Origin: Corbicula japonica
Lineage: Eukaryota; Mollusca; Bivalvia; Venerida; Cyrenidae
Length of the DNA stretch: 64,000 nt
Assembly: GCA_038501625.1 (NCBI GenBank)
Contig: JAZAYU010001063.1
Span: 31,041-95,040 of the forward strand
Direction of reading: 5' to 3'
The translations under genes and the position numbers were made by a program. The first letter of the stretch is position 1. The number at the start of each line of letters is the position of its first letter. Positions 34,560-48,296 of the stretch are shown piece after piece. Under the pieces are notes generated by a model. The model ran no database searches, was not told the origin of the DNA, and saw only the letters and a list, made by a program, of their open reading frames with translations.

Positions 34560-34965
34560 GTACATAAGATTTGTGCATCACAACAGACCATACCTAGTGG
34601 TTTACATATCACATGCGTGCCACATAAGAAAGCGGCGCAATATTGTATGCACATCAGATGTGTACCACATAACAGAGCGACGCACTATGGCAGGACATCG
34701 CATAATTATGCACCACATAACAAAGTGATGCAAACTTGTAAGCACATCCCATATGTACCTTAATTGCAATAAGGCGACATAAAATAATTTATTCACCACA
34801 TATTTACAACTTAACAAAGACGCAAAATTGTCAGCACATCACATTTGTGCCACACAACAAAGCGACACAAAATTGTTTACGTATAACATTTTACTAACAA
34901 CAAGCAACGCAACATTGTCTACACATTACATCTGTAGCAACAACAAAGCGATGCAAAATTGGCTG
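34560..34965. repeat. Degenerate ~60-bp tandem repeat
   Basis: Units of the form CACAT(C)...ATTTGTGCCACA(T)AACAAAGCGACGCAA recur six or seven times with heavy divergence. 34966-35566 after it shows no gene. Confidence 0.6.
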
Positions 34966-35566
34966 ACGGTTATAAAGCTGTGATCGGACACCAGTCCCAA
35001 ACCCCAAGGACCAGACGCCCGAGATCCGAGACCGGTCTCCATGTCCTGCCTTATAACTTTTGACATAAGTCTACATATAACATTTGTACCAACGCAAAGA
35101 TGGTTTACTCATGATATACGTACAGCACATCAATCTGCGAAATTGTTTACTATTCATATGTTTACCAACATACGCAGAATGCATTATTCATGTCACAACA
35201 AAATTTAAAAGTGAGTTTTTGTGAGTGCAATATTGTTTAAAGTTCGAATATGTAGTTGTATTTTAATACGAATTAAAAGTGTCTATTATATATTGAATTG
35301 CAATTCTAAGGAAGTGCTTATGAACATTGCGGTTAGTGATTGCTGAAATTCGTCGACCAATCAGTTTTTGGAATTTTGTTTCATTATCATTACTGTTTAG
35401 TTCTATTGTAACAGACTGACCAAATATAACAGAAATCTTATGAAAAAATGAGATTGTTTTATCTCCTGTCGCTGGACTTTCCAGAGCGCAGTGCCTCATT
35501 GCATCATGTGAGATTTCCGCATTTTGAACAAAGAAAACTATTATTTTGGTAAAACGGCTTAGTTAT

Positions 35567-38560
35567 TCACAGTCTGCTGATTTTATGTGCATTAAATAGA
35601 CTTTTTGAATCGTTCGCGCACTCCCATATTATAGCATGCTCAATATTGGTATGAAGAAATTTAAATCTTTCGAAGTCATTATCTTTATTTAATCTTTCTG
35701 ACCATTTAAGAGTTTCGTGGTTTCTTATTAAGTTTCTGCATGTTACTTTCCAAGCTTTTTTGTTTGGAAATACGCCTGTCTGAATATAGTTAATTAAAAC
35801 ATGTGAAAGATTATATTTGTCAAGTATTCTTATAACATCAGGAATGAATCCTTTTTGCTGTTTAACTGCAGAACAAACATAAATTGATAGGCGCGCGTTG
35901 AAAACATGCGAAGTCAGTACTTTATCAGGTAAATCACATAAATTGCATAGAAATACTAGTTTTCGGTAATCGATTTCATAAACAATGTTTTTCCATCCAA
36001 GCATGCTTAAACACATGTCAGTTCTTGTTCTCATATGGAATTTTTGAATCTTTTTAGCGGCAAGGATTTGAAATTTATCTAATTTATCATATTCAAATTG
36101 TTTTAAGTTACTCCAAAGTACACAGCCATATAACAGTTGTGGTATACATATTCTACTTACAAGTGAAGCTGATGTGATAGGATTTAGATAATCTGAGTTA
36201 ATTTTTATAGATAACAGAGAGAAGGGGGAGGACTTCGCTTTCCGTGTAGCATTTTCAACTTTGTCGGTATCTGTAAGCTTATCATTTAAAAATATACCAA
36301 GATGTTTTGCTTGTCTCGTCTGGGCGATGTTTTCAGAGCCTAGTTTACATGTTAATGTCGGTTGTAGTCTAGAGCGCTTACCGAAAAGTAGTACCTGGCT
36401 TTTTGTAGGATTTATGACGTATCTATATTTTTGGGTATACCTATAAGTTATGTTTAGCATTGTTTGCAGATTTTCCGGTGAAATAGCCATAAGCCGTAGT
36501 GTTTCCTGTCGCTGTGTTTAGAATATAAGTTCCACAGTGACTTTGTTCATGTTTGTTTAAGAGGTCATTTATGAAAAGTTTATAAATCCATGTGGACATT
36601 ACCCCGCCTTGTCGGATGCCCTGTTGCACTTAAGAATCCCCGATCGAATACCATTGGCCGATACACAACTTGACATACATGTATGGGCGTCAACTAAAAG
36701 TGCCCACATTTTACCCGTTATTCCTAACTTGTGGAGTTTTTGGAAGACTCCATCAAGCCATACGGTATCGAAGGCTTGTTTTGTGTCGAGCATACAAAGA
36801 TAGACTTTGCTATTTAATTAAATATTATAATATATAGATTCTTGTAAGTTAAAGGAGGCAGTAATAGCACCTGTATGTTTTTGATATGCACTTTGCTGCC
36901 GATTAGGAAAATCTTTACAATTTTGGTCTACCCAGTTTGTTAATAATTCATGGAAAAACTTTTCAAATAATTTATAAATGCATGGTAAAAGTGTAATGGG
37001 TCTGTAATTTTTGGGATCCGCTCTTGACTTCCCATTATTTTTGTAAACAGGAATTATCATACCTAATTTGCATTTTTGTGGTAGTTTGCCTTGTTTTATT
37101 ATACAGTTAAATAGGGTTGTGAGTGAATCGATAAGGGCATAACCACCATATTTAATATGTTCGCTAAAATATTGTCAAAAGACGGTGCTTTATTGTTTTT
37201 TAAGGATTTTACATACTTATAAACGACATCCGCGCTAAGGTTTGGCAATATTACGGGGTTATCAGGTAATTGCCAGTTCACAGATTTGAGGTAAGTTACA
37301 AGGTTTTCAGTATGCAGTTTAAATTCCCCTCGAAGTGCAGCTCGTTTAACGGCGAGTAAAGTTCTTTATAGAATTTTCGAAATTCCTCTGCAATTTTTAA
37401 AGGGTCACGTGATAAACCGTTTGTTGTTTCTATTTGGGTGCAGGTAAGTGATTTTCGCCCCTTCCTCATTTTAACTAGACCCCAAAATAAGTTGTTGTCG
37501 CATTCGGCCGCTTCATTAAGCTGCGTTATGAATTTATATTCTGTGATTTCAATTTCCCTCTTCTGAATTTGCACAAATTCGCTTTTGAGCATTTTATAGT
37601 GTTTAAATGATTCGCTATTTACGCCACGCGGCCTGCCTAGGGCTAGCCACTCTCTGCGAGCCTGTCTTTGTTTTGTATGTGCCTCTTTTACCTCAGGGGT
37701 CCAGTACGGTTTCGTATGCTTGTTGTATCTGCAATTCGGTAATGTTGCGTCCACCGCGGATATGATTGCAAAAATGATGTCATCGTACATCCTATCAACG
37801 TCATCTTCACTTGAGTTTTTTAATAATAATAATTCTGATAGTTTAGATTGGTATTCGTCGATATTTGATTTATTTACTTTGTGCCAAGCAAATCCTATAT
37901 TGGACGGTGAAATGTTTATAAAGTCAAGGGGGATTTTTAAAACAGCCAATACTGGTAAATGGTCTGATACGTTGTATAGATCATCTTGTAATATTTCTGT
38001 TTTTTTGAACCAATTCATGATCTGCAACATATATCACAATGTGATCTAAACATTCTTCTGTTAAACTAAATGTATAATTTGGCCCAGTACAATTTGATGA
38101 CTGAACAATAGACATCATTTCGTTATGCTCGTGAATGACTTGTCACGGAAAGATTTCGTTTGGTTAACAATTGGAGAGTGGTTAACTTCTGCGTTCATGT
38201 CCCCAAGGGAGATAACAATGCCTGTATCGGAGTATGAACGGCAGACAGCTCCTAATGTATTTAGGCTTTCCGTGTATTTTTCATTTGGATAATTTGAGGA
38301 TGGCATATAAATACAAAGGGCAAATATTTTTAGTTAGTTTTTGCATTGGATTTCGATGCCTATTATTCTATCATATTGAATCTCGGTCATTTTCCTTATA
38401 GAAAATTCTAACTCTTTTTTATATAAAATTGAGTCTCCGCCTTTACCACATCTCAACCCTGCAAACATGTCAAAATTGCTATCACAGCTAGTGTAATGGT
38501 TATAATTCTTGTTTATGGAATCAAAAAAGTTTTTTGAAAATTCGATAGATTAGCGTACAA
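35567..38560 (-). pseudogene. Second LINE ORF2 (different clade), decayed
   Basis: Minus-strand pieces in order: endonuclease (38560-38115: GLRCGKGGDSILYKKE, then GDMNAEV), the VSDHLPV block (38030-37296), RT blocks (NYRPITLLPCIYKLFE, LDTKQAFDTVWLDG, GIRQGGVMS) and a long intact C-terminal frame (36490-35567: LFGKRSRLQP, KHLGIFLND, LLYGCVLWSN). At least five frame changes occur, and the catalytic DD box near 36500 is no longer readable. The blocks suggest a CR1/Jockey/I-like clade, distinct from the 25.9-32.5 kb LINE. Confidence 0.75.
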
Positions 38561-38569
38561 AGTTTATAC

Positions 38570-39530
38570 ATATTGCAGCTTAATTGCAGTAAAGCCTTTC
38601 TATATTGTTACCAATAGATATTTTATTTAACGGTTGCTTGCATTATATATATACACACATAAACATACTCATACATATATACTTACGTATGCAACCATAC
38701 ATATACATACATATGCATATACATCTACAGTTTATAAATAGTATAGCCTAGATTAGCCCAACTATTTGTGCGCAGTAAGAGCTTTTCTATTATATACGAT
38801 GGTCGCTCTTCGCGCACAACCCAGTTACTATTCAAATCAATGCGGAAAATTTTCCTTCTATTTCTATATGCCGCCGATCGGAAAATGAATCGCAACTTTT
38901 GCCGGCTTCATAAAGCATCTTAAACCATATTTATTTAAAAAAAAAATTACATACCTGAGAAGCAACATTTAAGTAGAATCAATATATGTAATCCTTTATA
39001 AGAAACTTTTTCGTTTTTTATGCAAAACTGTTATAAACCTCCACCTATGTCGATTACACCGCATAAAGTTTATCTGACTCGCGTTTATCGATAATTTTCA
39101 CCGTGTAAACGGCATATGCTGTGGTAGGTTTAACAAGTTATTTTGTGGATTATTCGTTCATTTTATTGTTACTTTTATGATTTTTTATGTTTTATAACGA
39201 TATTTGACATACCAGTGTTGAAATTTTCACGTGGGAGTGAAAATAAAAAGAATTTAAATCTGGTCGATTTCCACCACAGTTTTGATCGTAACTGCTTGAG
39301 ACGTAAAGAACAGACAACGAAAACGTCCGTATGATAATGGGTTTGTGCTTGCAGTCGAATTATTGAGACTAAGCCTAGATTTAATTGCAGTAGAGTTTAT
39401 ATTGTTACAATAGATATTTTATTACGCAGTTGCTGGTATTATATGTATACACTCATACACATATTCATACATATATACTTACATTTACACCCATACATAT
39501 ACATACATGTGCATATACACCTACACACAA
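38570..39530. repeat. Pair of ~165-bp direct repeats ~800 bp apart
   Basis: TTAATTGCAGTA...ATAGATATTTTATT plus CATACATATATACTTAC and ACATATGCATATAC-type runs occur at 38578-38735 and 39377-39530. No ORF lies between them; the 38736-39376 middle is AT-rich and unrecognised. Confidence 0.65.
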
Positions 39531-39943
39531 TGCATTCATACATATATATTGTGTATCCAATATTTAACAATACAAACATGAATTTGTATTTGTCATCCAT
39601 ATTATTTAAAAGCATTTTGTTTAATCGTTGCTTGTCTGGGTATAATAATATGTATCTTTATCACGATAATCGAATGATAATCGTAAGAAAGATTTTTCCA
39701 TCAACTCAACAAACATACACTTCCCAAGCAAAAGCGAGTTTCATTTAATAGTTGTAAAGGTATAAAAGGTTCGTATATCTGTAATCAGTAAAGCGTAAAA
39801 AGTCAATGCGCACTCCACTAGTGTATACTTCACGCCAAAACTCCCGCTATTTTCTATTTAGAAACAGTATTTCCCACTGTAGGGCTACTCCATGTTCTGC
39901 CTTTGTTTGGTGTACCTGTCTCTGTATTTTCGGTTACTTCCGG

Positions 39944-41006
39944 TCATGGAAGTTCTATCCAGTCTTTATATTCTTTATATATAACTTTATGTGTTGTCCC
40001 GGATTTGTTTTTATAGAATATGTTTCCGTTTATAGTCCACACGGATTCTACTTCATCAGGTTGCTTCTTACACACACAGGCTAAGACCAACATATTAAGC
40101 TGCGTTAGATCCTCATTAACAAAAATTCCGGTGCCTTTCAATTGTTTCTTTCGGCCAGTATATCCGTTTTTGTGTTTCTAGAGCAAAACTGGACTATAAT
40201 TTGTCTCGGCTTTCCATTTTACTTTTGCCTAATCTGTGAGCTTTTTAAATATCGTTTATTCTCAGTTTAAATGTCGGCATGCTTTGGTTTAGGTATTTTA
40301 AGACTTTGTTTTCTGTGTGGAAACGAGTTTCTTCTTCATCTTCAGGAATACCATCTATTCGGATGTTGTTAATCCTACTATACTGCTTTAAGTGGTTCAT
40401 TTTTTCGTTCACACTGTCTTCACCTTTTATCATTTCACTCTTCATTTTTTCATTTTCATCTTTTTGATTTTCTAACTCTCTTTCTAGTTTTTTCACTTCT
40501 CATTGCAATCTGTCATTTTCACTTTCTTTTTCAAAAAGTTTACCTTCTAAGACGTCAATTCTGTGCGAAACCGAATTCAAGAACTCATCTTTCATCTGTG
40601 AAAAAACTTCTTTTATAATGGATCTTAAACTCCCGTCTTCTTTAGTAATCATCGTTGACATTTTTGCATTCAAATCAGTGAGCTGACGGAATATTTTTGC
40701 CATATCTTCTTGGTTTGATTGCACTTGATAACTGTGCTGTTTTTCACTCTGCATTTTTTGTTCTCGTTCAATATCTTGTTTTTTGTCTAGTTTGCTTTCT
40801 TGACTCTCTAATTTATCACCCTTTTTCTTCTTTTTTGTCTTTTGTTTTTGTTTCTTTTTCTCCTCTGGACTTGTTAAAATGCTATTTTTGAGGGCACTAC
40901 TTGCGCTGCTAAGAGGTGCTCGTTTCCTCTTCTTTTCAATATCGTGTTCTTCGTCTTGTTCGTATTTGTTTTCTAAATTTTCTGAATTTGTATTTATTTC
41001 TGACAT
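39944..41006 (-). pseudogene. LINE ORF1-like protein: coiled coil, RRM-like and C-terminal domain
   Basis: An intact first frame (41006-40500, 168 codons) is Lys/Glu/Gln-rich with a coiled-coil C-terminal half. The next frame (40496-40245) carries the L1-type RRM block RINNIRIDGIPEDEEET. A third (to 39944) carries GTGIFVNEDLT and a Lys/Tyr-rich end typical of ORF1p C-terminal domains. One stop and two or more frameshifts separate them. It lies upstream of the second LINE on the same strand, 1.4 kb away, and may belong to it. Confidence 0.65.
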
Positions 41007-41909
41007 GAGTGTTTTTGTCTCGCTATATATTATGCGCAGTATAGTTGAAAATTATTTGAGCGTAGATTGTCTACCTGGTTGACCTGGGTTCCCGCTTTGT
41101 ACGTTTTACAATCTTCACTCATCCTATACTGAACTAAGTACATTACAATATAACTTAACTTACAGCGATATAATCCTCATATAAATCCATTTATCACTAG
41201 ACTTCACTATGGCGTTTCAAAACTACATGTTTATTTCTGTTTTAAACACTCTGATTTAACTAAATCCAAATATAGTTTTCATATTCCATTAACATTCACT
41301 GTTTCTCTGTCTGTAGTTTGTTTTTGTAACAAAACTTTTCAAAATATTGTAAAATTTTCACATTTTCCACAGAGCACAAAAACACTCGACTTTTCAATCC
41401 GCTGGTTCCCTGGCTTATGAACTTAGAATTAAAACAGAGGTTGATAATATAAATAATTCGGTAGATTTCAGTAATTTTATGATTCGAAAAAATCTTTTGA
41501 TTTTGATTTATAATTATACGATTTCAACAACGATATTTATGTGACAATACCTATGTCAGTGTGAAAATTGAGTTGTGACAACCCGCTGCTAGATATCGTG
41601 AACGTGATTGTTCATTTCCTTTACTGAAAATGAACAGGCTCTTTCATACCGAGTCTGCAATATTTTTATTATTTGTTCGTCAGCTTTCAAATTACCCCTT
41701 TTACCTATTTATTTTCGTTTATTGTTTTAGTCCTTCTGAAATAGATCAAATCATTAACATATGCTATCATATTATAAACACATGCTCTAGGTTTCTCGCT
41801 ACTTGAATACTGAGTGCGAAAGCTGTGTTTTCTGAACTTGGCTTTCCTGTTATGCATATTTTAAATTTTTGATATAAATATACAATGTGTGAATTGTTAA
41901 TGTGTTTTT
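41007..41909. other. No gene seen; possible LINE 5' UTR
   Basis: Unremarkable AT-rich sequence upstream of the ORF1-like frame on its strand. Confidence 0.35.
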
Positions 41910-41982
41910 GTCGGTCATCCTGATGACCGACATATTATAATCGACCAAACTTGAGATCTTTAGCCTGAACACCGGTTAACAG
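41910..41982. repeat. Hairpin-headed dispersed repeat, copy B
   Basis: The same GTCGGTCATC/GATGACCGAC hairpin and tail as at 3010-3082, with a handful of differences. It ends ~40 bp before the outer edge of the large inverted repeat. Confidence 0.6.
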
Positions 41983-42020
41983 TGACCCACGGTCCAGAAC
42001 GGATAATTTAGACTATGCCA

Positions 42021-44951
42021 CCTGTTCCTTAGACGCATGCAAAAGGATAGTGTAGGGGCTGATGTTTGATTGCTTGATATATAGAGAAGCCCTTTACCGG
42101 AAAAGACATAAATGTAGATAATCATGTTTCTTGTATACATAATTTATACTTTTATTCAGGACGTGTAGAAATAATGCAGTTGTTTAAGTATAGTTAAACT
42201 GGATGCCTTCTAGGTCATAGCGGTACCATAGAATTTTCCACAGTCGATGCGTATTTGTATACTTAGCAGACAAGCGATGCTTATTTACATAGTTAGGTCC
42301 GCAAATCAGGTCAAATCAGGTCAGTGAACGTTAGGAGACGGAAAGAAATGTATTCGTATGTTGAATGCATTTATTAATTTCACTTGAACTTTGTGCTGAT
42401 CACATTGATTGTTTTTGTTATTGTTAAGACGATTTACTCTGAAACTTTTACAAAGAAAACTTATTTGTTTTTAATTAATTCTATGACAAAAATATTGGCA
42501 TTATGTCACTGTATAAAGGTGTTTCACAAGTCTTCCTTCTCAGCCAGAAAATTTCTTCAAAAGGTGGTGGTCTTACAGTTAATTCTAAACGATCGCCATT
42601 TACATAAAAATGTTATGATGATTGCTTGTGTTGTCTAATTTACTATACTTGTAAAAATAATTTTATTGTTTATGATTGATTTCTGACCGAACAAGATCAG
42701 TGACACAGTGTGTATGTGGGGTCCGATATTAGTGTTAGGGGTTTCGCGGTTATGTTTTGCATGTTTGAGCTCAATTTTGATTTCATTCATGGGCAGGTTC
42801 ATGTAAATCTCAGAAATAGACGATCTAATTATTCACGAATAATAACACTATGTAAGCTTCGTTTTAACAGGGGAAAAAGAACACATATTTAAAGTATAAA
42901 TGTGATTGAGCTTCATTTACAAGCCGACGAAACAATAATTCTAACAGAAACAGGAGATAAAAAACAAACATTTATTTTTGCAAGTTTGCGTTTCAGATAA
43001 ATTTTTACCAATGGCGAAACAGTATTTGTCTTATTTGCGTGTATATATCGACGCCACCGGTAATCCATATAAGCGAAGCCTACAAAATTTCCATACTTTA
43101 TCAACCATTTAAAGGTTATAATCTGGAAGTATTCCATGTGAGTGATAAGAAATTACCGGCAAGGAAAGAATACTTTATTGCTGAGTCGGACTGGCCAGTT
43201 TACGCCGCTTCCTGGCTAATTAAAGTCGATTTGCATATACCTGCTTGAGAAGACAGACAATGTTACTGCAGCTTTTTAAGAGATCAGTTTATAAATTGCC
43301 GACAGCAAAGATTAAGTTCGTGCTATAATGCACAGACCAGGTCGAAGATAATGAATTCCATGAAACACAATTATTCCAAGTATTCTAAACTTTAAACTGA
43401 TATTGTTATTCCCTTAAGCTTTCTATCTAAAAGTTCAAAAGGTTAATCATACTTTTTGTGTTTAGTTGCACCATTTCTCAAAATATTATCCAAGTGAAAT
43501 GGTAAAACTGCGAGATTTTCAACAGACTAGCAGTCTTTAGATATAAAAAGTGAATTAGTACAGTTGTCGGCTTTGTTTGGGATGCATTATTTAATTTTAT
43601 GTTGGAGATAAATTCGAGCAGTCGAGACAGAAAATATTTAAACGAAAAAGGCACGTGTAAAATGCATTTTTGTTGACAGCTTGTAATACAAACACGTGCA
43701 CTGGTACTTGACCAGCACTATCTCGTGTACTGTATTATTCGTTTTGCTGAATAAAATGAAGATTGCCACTTCGAATTTTCATTTAAAGGTTGCATTGCAC
43801 CACATAGTCCGTTTTAATATATGAGAACTTTTATCTCTTCATCCGAGGGCCTCTTGTTGGATTACATGTCAGGAAAAGAAACGAAAGCTATTTCATCCCT
43901 ATATCTTCTTTGATAGAGGTGGACTAGTGCCGGAACAGCGGATGTATATTTTTGGCACCGTATTTTTTCCGCGTTTAAAGTATGGTCTGTTCGGTTAGAG
44001 ATCATTTCTTTTCGAACAAGTAAGTTAACCCCTTGTGTGTTTTCGAATAGATGGAATGCAGATCTTCGCACCAATATATTGTTGTCTATGAATTAAGATG
44101 ATAGAAATCATATTTAAGGGACATTGTATATTGGGAATTTCAGCCCTATGGGAATTGGAAATACTTTGGTTGAACCTACATAAAGTTCCAAATTAAAGCC
44201 ATTTGAAAGGAACATATCTCTTAATAAAACGAAATAAGAGTTATCATTCTTATTGTCGCTGATGGCTTTGTTCATGCAGGTAATGTATTCAAACAATAAA
44301 GAAAATAGAACAAGAACTTTCAAAATTATAGGCAACATTATGTTTCATATTAAAGTCTTTTAAAAGGGGCATAACTCTAAAATATTGACACTGGGGTTAT
44401 CGATCTTGTTGTCAGAGATGGCTTTGTTTATGCAAATGAGGAAATACATGTATTTCAAGTATTGTAAATAGGACAAGGACTTTCAATGTTATAGGCAACA
44501 TTAAATTCGATATTTAAGTAATTTGATTGAGGCATAACAAAAAAATATAACAAGAGTGATCATTTTTGTTGTCGGATATGGCTTTATTCATGCAGAAGAT
44601 ATTTTTTATTATTAAGTTAATACGTCAAATACTTACGAACTTATAGGCAACATTAAATTTCACATTTAAGTTTATGGGCTACAGGACAACGCAGCCGCCG
44701 CCGACGACGACGACGCTATTGCAGGTGACACATTGATAAGCACTGTCATACAATGAACTTAACATCATTTAAAATCGAAACAAAAACGTGTGACGAGAGC
44801 GAGCGACCACATTTATTACATGGCGGAAATTCCAAATAAATACCATCATTCTATTGAAATTTTTCTAGAGAGGTTAACACTTCAGAGCCGTCTTTTGTTA
44901 AAATGTCATGCTAATGACCGACTAGCTTTTTGGAAAGATAAAACTTGTGTC
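42021..44951 (+). repeat. Left arm of a giant inverted repeat
   Basis: It matches 45637-48296 in reverse complement at roughly 90% by eye. Anchors are GACGCATGCAAAAGGATAGT at the outer edge, TTCACTTGAACTTTGTGCTG, CCTGACATGTAATCC (inverted) and GCTAATGACCGACTAGC at the inner edge. Short ORFs in it are not conserved as protein in the other arm. Confidence 0.85.
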
Positions 44952-45088
44952 ATCTTTAAGTCCCTTTCGCTAATGTGGTTTGCCATCCTGTCTGCGAGTA
45001 ATAATCCTTTCAGTCATTTCTATGAAGCACTAATTAAAATTCACGTTTCTTGTTCTATTTTTATTTTAAATAGAACTTTTTAATTTCA

Positions 45089-45243
45089 CAGCAGGGCAAC
45101 ACGGCATTAAAAGACTTTTTCGTAGGAGGCCGTAACACGGCATTAAAAGACTTTTTCGTAGGAGGCCGTAACACGGCATTAAAAGACTTTTTCGTAGGAG
45201 GCCGTAACACGTCATTAAAAGACCTTTTCCTAGGAGGCCGTAA
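45089..45243. repeat. 36-bp x 4 tandem repeat in the palindrome centre
   Basis: The unit CATTAAAAGACTTTTTCGTA + GGAGGCCGTAACACGG repeats four times. On the minus strand it reads as a 12-residue repeat (RPPTKKSFNAVL). The 44952-45636 spacer around it has no other structure. Confidence 0.85.
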
Positions 45244-45636
45244 CAATAATTTCACGAAGGAGTTTAGTGTCCCAGTGAATTTAAACCTGTCGTCAGAGCA
45301 TTCTACAACAAAACTAATTAAAACACATTAATAGACGCAGTACAAAACAGTTTAAATACATGGAAAAAAGATGTCTGGCAATAAAGCATGTATGTACATA
45401 AAGTTCAAAGAACCAAATATTTACAAGGCCATTCAGTTTTCAACGAACAGTGTGTCTGCTAAAATTTGCTGACAAAATTGAAATAGTAGACGAGCACAAT
45501 TATGTTGGCTATATCCCAAAGCCCAGTTAACAGTGTTTTCATCAATTGATATAAGCCCTTGTTTACCATTATACAGCAATTAAAACGATACGCTACACGA
45601 TGTTACATGTTTACATGAATGCTCATATATATTTAC

Positions 45637-48296
45637 AAGTTTTAGCTTTCCAAAAAGCTAGTCGGTCATTAGCATGATATTTAAACAAAATACGGCTCTA
45701 AAGTTTAAACTTCTGTAGAAAAATTCGTTGGAATGTTGTTATTTATTAAGAATTTCGTCCGTGGCTTTGTTTGCGGCATCGTTGTCTTGTAGCCCCTTAA
45801 CTTAAATGAGAAACTTAATGTTGCCTATAAGTTTGTTAGTTTTTGACCTAGTAAATTAATAATTAGAATATATCATCTGCATGACTCAAGCCATCATTCT
45901 TGTTATATTATTTTTGCTACATACCTTTCAAATGACTTAAATATGGAACTTAATGTGTCTATAACAGGGAAGGCATTTTCCTATTAACATCATAATTGAA
46001 ATATATCATCGTTTGCAAAAACGACGCCATCTCTGACAACAAAATCGATTAACCTATTTTTGATTTATCCCCCTTTTGAAAAGGCTTTAACATGAAACAT
46101 AATGTTGCCTATAAGTTTGAAAGTTCTCTCCGTATTATCTTAATTGTTTGAATACATTATCTGCATGAACAGATCCAATGACAACATGAATAATAACTCC
46201 TGTTTCGTTATGTTCCTTTCAAATGGCTTTAATATGGAACTTTATGTAGGTTCAACCAAAGTATTTCTTATTCCCATAGGGCTCAAATTCCCAATATTCA
46301 ACGCCAATTAAATATGATTTCTATCATCTTAATTCCTAGACAACAATATTTTGGTGCGAAGATCTGCATTCCATCTATTCAAAACGCACAGGAGGTAAAT
46401 TACTTGTAAGAAAATTAGATCTCTAACCGAACAGACCATACTTTAAACGCGGAATCGAAAATACGATGTCACTAATATATATCCGCTGTTCCGGCACTAG
46501 TCCACATTTATCAAACAAGATATAGGCTCGAACAAACAAGATATAGGGATGAAATTGCTTTCGTTTCTTTTCCTGACATGTAATCCCTGCAAATATGAGG
46601 CCCTCGGATGAAGAGAAAAAGTTATCATATATTAAAACGGACTATATAGACCACGGAGGAATACTGCGTTATTTTGGTATAATGCAACCTTTAAATGAAA
46701 TTTCCAAGTGACAACCCTCTTCAGCAAAACGAACAAAATAGTAAACAAGGCTGTGCTGGTGAAGTACCAATGCTCGTGTTTGTTTTACAAGCTGGCATCA
46801 AAGAATGCATTTTGCACGTGCCATTTTTGATTAAATATTTTATATCTCGACTGCTAGTTCGAATTTATCTTCAACATAAAATTAAATAATGCATCCCAAA
46901 ACAAAGCCGAAAAATGTACTGATTCACATTTTTATATCTATAGACTGCTAGACTGTTGAAAATGTCTCAGCTTTACAATTTCACTTGGATAATTTTTTAG
47001 AGAAATGATGCAGATAAACACAAAACGTATGATTAACCGTTTGAACGTTTGGATAGAAAGCTTAAGTGAATACGAGTAACAATATCAGTTTAAACTTTAG
47101 AATACTTGGAATAATTGTGTTTCATGGAATTCATTATCTTCGACCCGGTCTGTGGACTATAGCATGAACTTTATCTTGGCTATCTGCAATTCATAAACTG
47201 ATCTCTTAAAAAAGCTGCAGTAGCAGTGGCTGTCTTTTCAAGCACGTATATGCAGGTCGACTTTGATTTACCAGGGAGCGACGCGAACTGACCAGTCCCG
47301 ACTCAGCCATAATGTATCCCGACTTTGCAAAAAAGTTTTATCTCAGGTTTCTGTTTGAATTATGGTTTCGTCAGTTTGTAAATGAAGCTCTACCACCTTT
47401 ATACTTTAAATATTTTTCTTTTTCCTCTGTTAAAACGAAGCTTACATAGTTTTGTTATTCGAGAATAAATAGATCGTCTATTAGTGAGAATTACATGAAC
47501 GTACCCATGAATGAAATCAAAATTGAACTTAAACGCGAAACCCCTAACCCTATTGTCTGACCCCATATACACACACTGTGTCACTGATCAAGTTCGGTCT
47601 TAAGTCAATGCTTAAACAATAGCATTATTTTAACAGTTACAATAAAGTAGACAACAAAAGCAATAACATTTTCTGTTAGTGGCGAGCTTTTAGAATAAAC
47701 TATAAGACCACCACCATTTGAAGTAATTTTCCGGCTGAGAAGGAATACTTGTGTAACACATTTAAAACAGTGACATAATGCCAATATTTTGGTCACAGAA
47801 TTAATTAAAAACAAATTATTTTTCGCTGTAACAGTTTCAGAGAAAGTCGCCTTAACAATAACAAAACAATCAATGTGATCAGCACAAAGTTCAAGTGAAA
47901 TTAATAAATGCATCAACATACGAATACATTTCTTACCGTCTCCTAAAGGTCACTGACCTGATTTGACCTGTTTTGCGGACCTAACTAGAATTACACTATA
48001 TGAACGTTGGTAATTAATACTGACTATGTCTGTTAAGTGTTCAAATACGCATCGACTGTGGAAAGTTCTATGGTACCGCTATGACCTAGGAGGCATTCAT
48101 GTCAGTACATATTCATCCAGTTTGACGATACTTAAACAACTGCAGTATTTCTACATGTCCTGAAAAAAATTATAAATTTTGTATACAAGAAACATAATTA
48201 TCTACATCACTGTCTTTTCCGGTAAACGTCTTCTCTATATATCAATCAATCGAACATCTGCCTTTACACTATCCTTTTGCATGCGTCTTAGGACCG
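45637..48296 (-). repeat. Right arm of the giant inverted repeat
   Basis: Reverse complement of 42021-44951, ~270 bp shorter through several indels. The inner edge is CTTTCCAAAAAGCTAGTCGG, the terminus shared with the TIR element at 15448-16043. Confidence 0.85.

Noticed and set aside
42384..42638. 84-codon + ORF in the left palindrome arm
   Set aside because: The matching part of the right arm does not preserve the protein; similarity is at the DNA level only.
45089..45243. Regular 36-bp repeats that could suggest a CRISPR array
   Set aside because: Units are head-to-tail with no variable spacers and the genome is animal.
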